From assembly GCA_963971575.1 (NCBI GenBank), contig OZ020616.1, forward strand, positions 8,851,934 through 8,915,933: 64,000 nucleotides of DNA. The letters run 5' to 3'. Within the stretch, counting starts at the first letter, position 1. Each line of letters begins with the position of its first letter. This document shows positions 52,201 to 58,200 of the stretch, in pieces. Below the pieces are notes generated by a model. That model was not told the origin of the DNA, did not search any database, and worked only from the letters and a program-made list of their open reading frames with translations. Made by a program: the position numbers and the translations under genes. The stretch comes from Liopterus haemorrhoidalis (Eukaryota; Arthropoda; Insecta; Coleoptera; Dytiscidae).

Positions 52201-55200
52201 TCGTCTTGCTACTCAATCTTTTATCCACTCTTTTCTAAATTTCCTTTCTTCCAACTCCTTGCGTTAAAAAGGGCAACAATTTTCACACGATCTATGTACT
52301 TTTGTCAACATTTCGGAGCTACTGAACACACAACGATTTTACTAATATATGAATTAAAAATAAAAAGGAACATAATAAATCCCATAATTATGTTACAGTA
52401 AAAATGATTAAGTAAACATTATACCAAACATTGTACATATAAATGACGAAATTTGGTTTAAAAAATGTTAAAATCTGGTAAAATTTTAAATTTACACTTA
52501 AGTCCCAGCTATTTAGTTGAATTCTACCTTATTATTTCTTGTTTATACCTACGAAATCCACGAAACACTTTTTTCTACCTCAAAAAAGTATCAAAATGTA
52601 TAACGTTCAAAATTTAGTATGAAAAACAAATTCTAAATAAATCTGAAGATTTTTATTATACTACAAAAGGTTATTAATTCAAGAGGAATTTGTATTTTCA
52701 ATATTATTAGTTATAGGGAGTATCATACGTTCCTGTTTGACCGGGACAGTCCCGGTTGTGGGTCTTTGTCCCAGTGTCCCAGGTAATTTGCTCGAGGCTC
52801 TGAACTTAATTAAAATCTCATTCCTCTTGCATCAATATATTTAATTAAACCTTTAAAGTCTTAATAGTAAAAAGTCTTTAGGGTGTATATACGAGGTGTG
52901 TGACAAAAGTAATAATTGATTTAATTTCTCCGGAACTGGCATCACTGTAGGGACAAAACTACACCAGTCAAAAGGGTACTAATATGCATTACGCCACTTG
53001 AACTTGGAAAATTTTGCAGACCATGGAAATCTTTTGTGGCGGTACGGCAAAGTTCAAACTAACAGTCTCGCCGGTGTTAGTTGCAATTAAGTATCAGTTG
53101 ATCTGATTATCTCAAGTTAACTGATAATATCAGGTGACCTGATTGTATCAGACCAACTGATATTATCAGCAGATCTGATTCTATCAGGTCAACTGATACT
53201 TCCCTGTAATTAGCACCTCGCAGACGGTTCATTAGATCTTAGCCGAAACCGCCAGAAAAAGTTCTTTCGTCCTGTAATGTTTTCAGGTTTAAGTGACGTA
53301 ATGCCTGCTTTCACTCACCTCGAATATTCTAACACACCACATAGTTTTTCTCACTTACTCAGTGGAGATAACAATGAACTAGGATCCACGCAAAATCCAA
53401 CGTAAGCGTGGAAAAAATCCAACACATCCGACAAAGTGGAGTACTTAATGTAGTCCCTCAAATATCCAGAGAATTGTTTGTTGCTAGCCCTGTTCAGTTT
53501 GGCTAAAATATTTTGAGATTGTGTCCTCAAAAATTCAGCTGGTGGACCTCGTTGGCCATCATTACAACCATGAGGACAACCCAAATGCCTTAAAACTCTG
53601 TAAAAATTGTAAAAAGTAATAAATAATTACGCTATTAGAGCAACAGTAGACTAATGCTCGTATTCATAAAAGTTCATTACTATATAACGCTTCGTTATGA
53701 CAAATTTCCATGGAAATGGACCATAGTTGTGGCAATTTTCTATAGAATATGTTGATTTCCGTTTTGATATTAAGATGCGTTATACAGTAATAAACGTTTA
53801 CGAATACGAGCATAAGAACGGTATAACACGACGATTTGTAAATCGATTAAAGGATTCCACACACCAAAGCGGCCGCGGTGGCGGCCACGGTAGCGATACG
53901 GCTAGCGATCAGGTCTCCTCACACTAACGCGGTGGGAGTGGCGGTAGCGGTAGCGATCAGTTAGTGAATCACGGTATATAGTTGTATGATAATATTGATT
54001 GCGAGAACACAATAGAATAATTAATTGTATGTAGAGGAAAAATAATAATCTACTCACAGTCTGTTTCAAACAGTTAGGCGGAACTAAATGGGAATTTCGT
54101 TCTTTTAGGTTGGAAAAGGGACCTTGCTTGGGTTATTTCATTTTTCACGTTGGAATGTCAAAATTTAAAATTCCAACAATGAACCCATGGAAACGAATGA
54201 CATATGTCAAACTTAAATTAATTTTCTTACATATTTTAATGACAAAAAATAAATAAATGGGATATTTGTATTAAGAATGACACAAAAAATCAAAATATAA
54301 AGAAAATGACATTTTAAAATGATATTAACCTTAACCAAAAAATGTTTGTTGCAAGTATGATTTACAAAGCTTAAACAAAACGGCTGAAAAGCATGATTTA
54401 AACGATGAAAGTAACTAGATTGCAAAATCTAGTTCCACCTAACCGTTTGGAACAGACTTTACTATCAAATTCCAAAACTTTTCCTATTTCGTTCCACACT
54501 TTATTTGTTTTCCTAATATTCTTGTAATCAGGATGTGCTAAGTCATACAAAATTAAATGATCCTTTACTGATCTATGATTTTTTCTGTTAAATTATCTAT
54601 TTTCGACATTATTTTCTTAAATATATTCACTCTGTGGTATATAAACAATGAATATCGCGCGGCCTAACGCAACTTGTCGAGTTCGGCCGCCAGTGTTTGG
54701 TGATCGCTAGACTGAACGCTGCATTCGGTGGCGTTCTCAGATAGCTGAACGCTTGTATGTGCGTCTCATTGTATTGTATAGGTTGCGTTAGGCCGCTGCC
54801 GTATCGCTACCGTGGCCGCCACCGCGGCCGCTTTGGTGTGTGAAATCCTTTACGCGTAAGTAAGATACTTCATTTACATAATCCAAATGGAAGCGTTCAT
54901 ACAGCAATACTCGTGAAATACAGTATCGCGATACTGATTATGAGTAGCCTGGGTGCATCAACCTTCAGCCGTTCGAATCCATTGCTGGAGACAGGCCTCC
55001 CATACAAATTTCCAATTTTCTCTGTCTTGAGTTTCTTGTGCCAGTTGGTAGATTCGTAGCGTAGTTCGTATACGCTTTAGGTTAGTATAGCGATTGGGCA
55101 ATCTTCCTCGACTACGTTTATCTAAACACTAAAGCTACAGTATCATTCGGTTGACGGTTGTGTTGGCTTATTTCCAGAGAATGAAAAACGTTTAGCTATT

Positions 55201-58200
55201 GAAAGAAATGTTTTTGACAAATCTATTGAACTGTGTATGCTATCAAGGATTTCTTCAAATGAGGTGGCAGGCAAGTAACTGAAGAATATATTGAGATCAC
55301 CTTGAAACCATTAGAAAGTACACAAAAAGCTCCTAGTTTTCTCAAACAATTAAGCAGGTGGATACTCTGCGGATAAAATACTGTACCCCATGGTTTTATT
55401 CTCGACTACGTGAATCGCATACGCGTATTGAGATTGACGAATCGTCGTTGACACTACTCCATTCCTATAAATCGCAAGTAGGTTGCGCTACCAAAGCTAT
55501 GATTATACTGCACCACCAACCTTAAAATAATATCCATCAGAAGTCTATGTGGTGAAATTTGATCCTGTTGACTCTTGTCTGTAGGTGTTTGAGCTTCTTT
55601 GGGTTTGGCATCCGTAGAACCTTTGCTGTCTTTTCCAGAAGCTAAAGCTTCCTCTCTTAAACATTGTTTTAAAACTCCTAAATCCATTAGTAGTTCAACT
55701 AAGTTTAATATCACTTCCAAAACTCGAAGGGAACAGCAGATTGAATCTCTTGCAGCTACAGTGTGGACAGCCTAAAAACAACAAAATATTACTGCGAAGT
55801 GCAAATTTTCATACATTATGGATTTTTTTTACAATGTAGTAAGTGAAGGAGGACCACAGGGAGCCTTTATGCTAGATGTCTGGCACAAAAATGCTGGGTA
55901 TCAATATATAAAAAACTTATAAGGCTGCTAATGAGACAATTATGTACATTCCTTTGAAGATATAAAGGTTAAAGATTGTTTTAACTTATGCGATTCTGCT
56001 CATACGCCTCTAGGTTAACATTCTTACAAATTTATATATAATTGTAATAAAAAATTTAAAAAATACGTCGCACATCACTTTTATTACACTGATACATCAA
56101 AGACAGAAAACTCCTGAAATATCGCCATAGTAACAGATGACAGCACTAGACCATACCGTCTCCCAATCACAGTCGGCATCCACCAAGCTGAAGTTGAAGC
56201 AATTACAAGAACCCTTAATGTTGTATACAGGACCAACGACCAGCACTCTGTTATCTGTTCTGATTCACTAAGCACAATCTTGGCGCTAGGAAACAGCTAC
56301 AGTAAGGACCCCACCATCCAGAAAATCCAGGACAAAGTGAACAGCATTTCAACCTTTGGTAAAACTGTAGTATTCATCTGGACCCCCAGACACGTAGGCA
56401 TAGTGGGCAACGAAGCAGCAAATTCAGCAGTCATATCCAACCCCACAGAAGACGAGGTCCTACAGATTTTCCCGAACATAACCCTCATAAAGCAGACACT
56501 AAAAAACAGGCCTTACCATACCATTCTGAGATCAAATGCAGTTACACGGTCTATGTTAATTTGGAACAAGCGCCACTTTCTCTGTAAATTGAACTACTTG
56601 AGCTATAGGAGAACTCAGATTTTAAGTCAAAATTTAAGGACTTTTCACTGATAGAGTTTTATAAGAAATAATTGCTAGTTGACAAATTTCCGAAACTTTT
56701 TTCAAAAACTTCAAAATTTCAAAAACAGAAGAAAATTACGCTCTTTGGAAACACTCAAAAATGTGAGCAGTTATTTTCTCAGTTGAAGTTCGTTAAATCA
56801 AAAACAAGGACACGAATAATGGATTCGCACCTAGAACACACGTCGCGTGTTGCTACATCAGTTGATTCTTCGAACATTGACAAACTTGTGAACAATATGA
56901 AGTCCCAACCGTCCCATTAAAATTAAATAAACATTTTGCTGTTATTTAACAATATTTTTTATAGTTTAGAAAATTTAGATTTTTTTTTTTTTTTTATAAT
57001 AAAGACAATTTCAGTAATTTAAAAAAAGTTCTGACCCGCGAATGTATTTCAGATCGCTTCTTGATTTAAAGGAAACTTCAAACATTCAATTTTTTTTAAA
57101 AATAAGCAGAATTCAAAGATTGTTAAATTATTTAACATGCAAGATCTCTTTAAGTTAGTTAGTATAATAGCTCCATTAATAGGACTCAGTGTATAAGAAT
57201 GGGAGAAAACGAATAATATGAATTTCTCTAACAGTTGCTTCTTTAACAACTATCAATGTATCCTACATACCTTAAGAACAACTTGGTAGTCAATGTTTCC
57301 TTCCTTAGTGATGTAACAAGCTGATCCAGGTGCTTCTGGTATTTCTTCTCCTGTGTAAGTTATATTAGAATCAGTCTGTGAGCGGGTTAAACTTGATTTT
57401 CTCTCATAAGTCAAATTTTCTCGTCCACAGACACTGATTTGATCCAGTTGACTATCAATTGAACCCTAAAAATGTTAACGAAAATAATATAACAGCACAA
57501 TAGATCATTAAGGATCATATAAGTTTTGCCTGTTGTTTGTTTGATCTTTCAACTCTTCTATTTTCAACTCTTTTGAAGATCTTTTTTAGCCACTTTGTCC
57601 TTTGCTAATCTGACTAAATTTACCTCATTCTTTGCAATTTCCGTCTTTTCTACTATATACCTTTCCCAAAAAGGTCCATCACATTCTCAGTTATATACTT
57701 TGTATCCAATATAATAAACACTTTTACAATAAATTCGTTCTTAAATTTTCCATAAATCGCTAGTTTACTTTGATCATAATTATTTAATATCGAAAAAAAG
57801 ACATTAAGAAAACCATTGCGAAAAAACATAGACAGATTATGGTTTTAAAACTTAAAATAAGAAAGATTGATGAATATCGCTTAAGATGCGTTCTTAGAAT
57901 TAAGAGCGCTAAACGGTAATTTTAACATTACGTCAATAAAGACAACTCTCAAAACAAGATTTGTAATAGTTGTTATCATTAATTTGTAAGTTGTAGCGTA
58001 AATACTAATATATGTAAATATTAAACGAGTATACTAATTAAAGTAGGTTAGTAAAAATGTCGAGTGTTAAATTTTACAACCCTTAATATGGATTAGAAAA
58101 TTAGAATAGTCTAATATTCATAGCAGCCAGCTGAGCAAACCAGGGTTCATATCCGAAACCACTCGCGGATTATGAAGTCATTATGTGTGAGACATCTTGA

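Noticed and set aside
53596..53597. Outer acceptor AG for exon 5
   Set aside because: It would shift the frame from exon 4 and produce an immediate stop; the inner AG keeps the frame.
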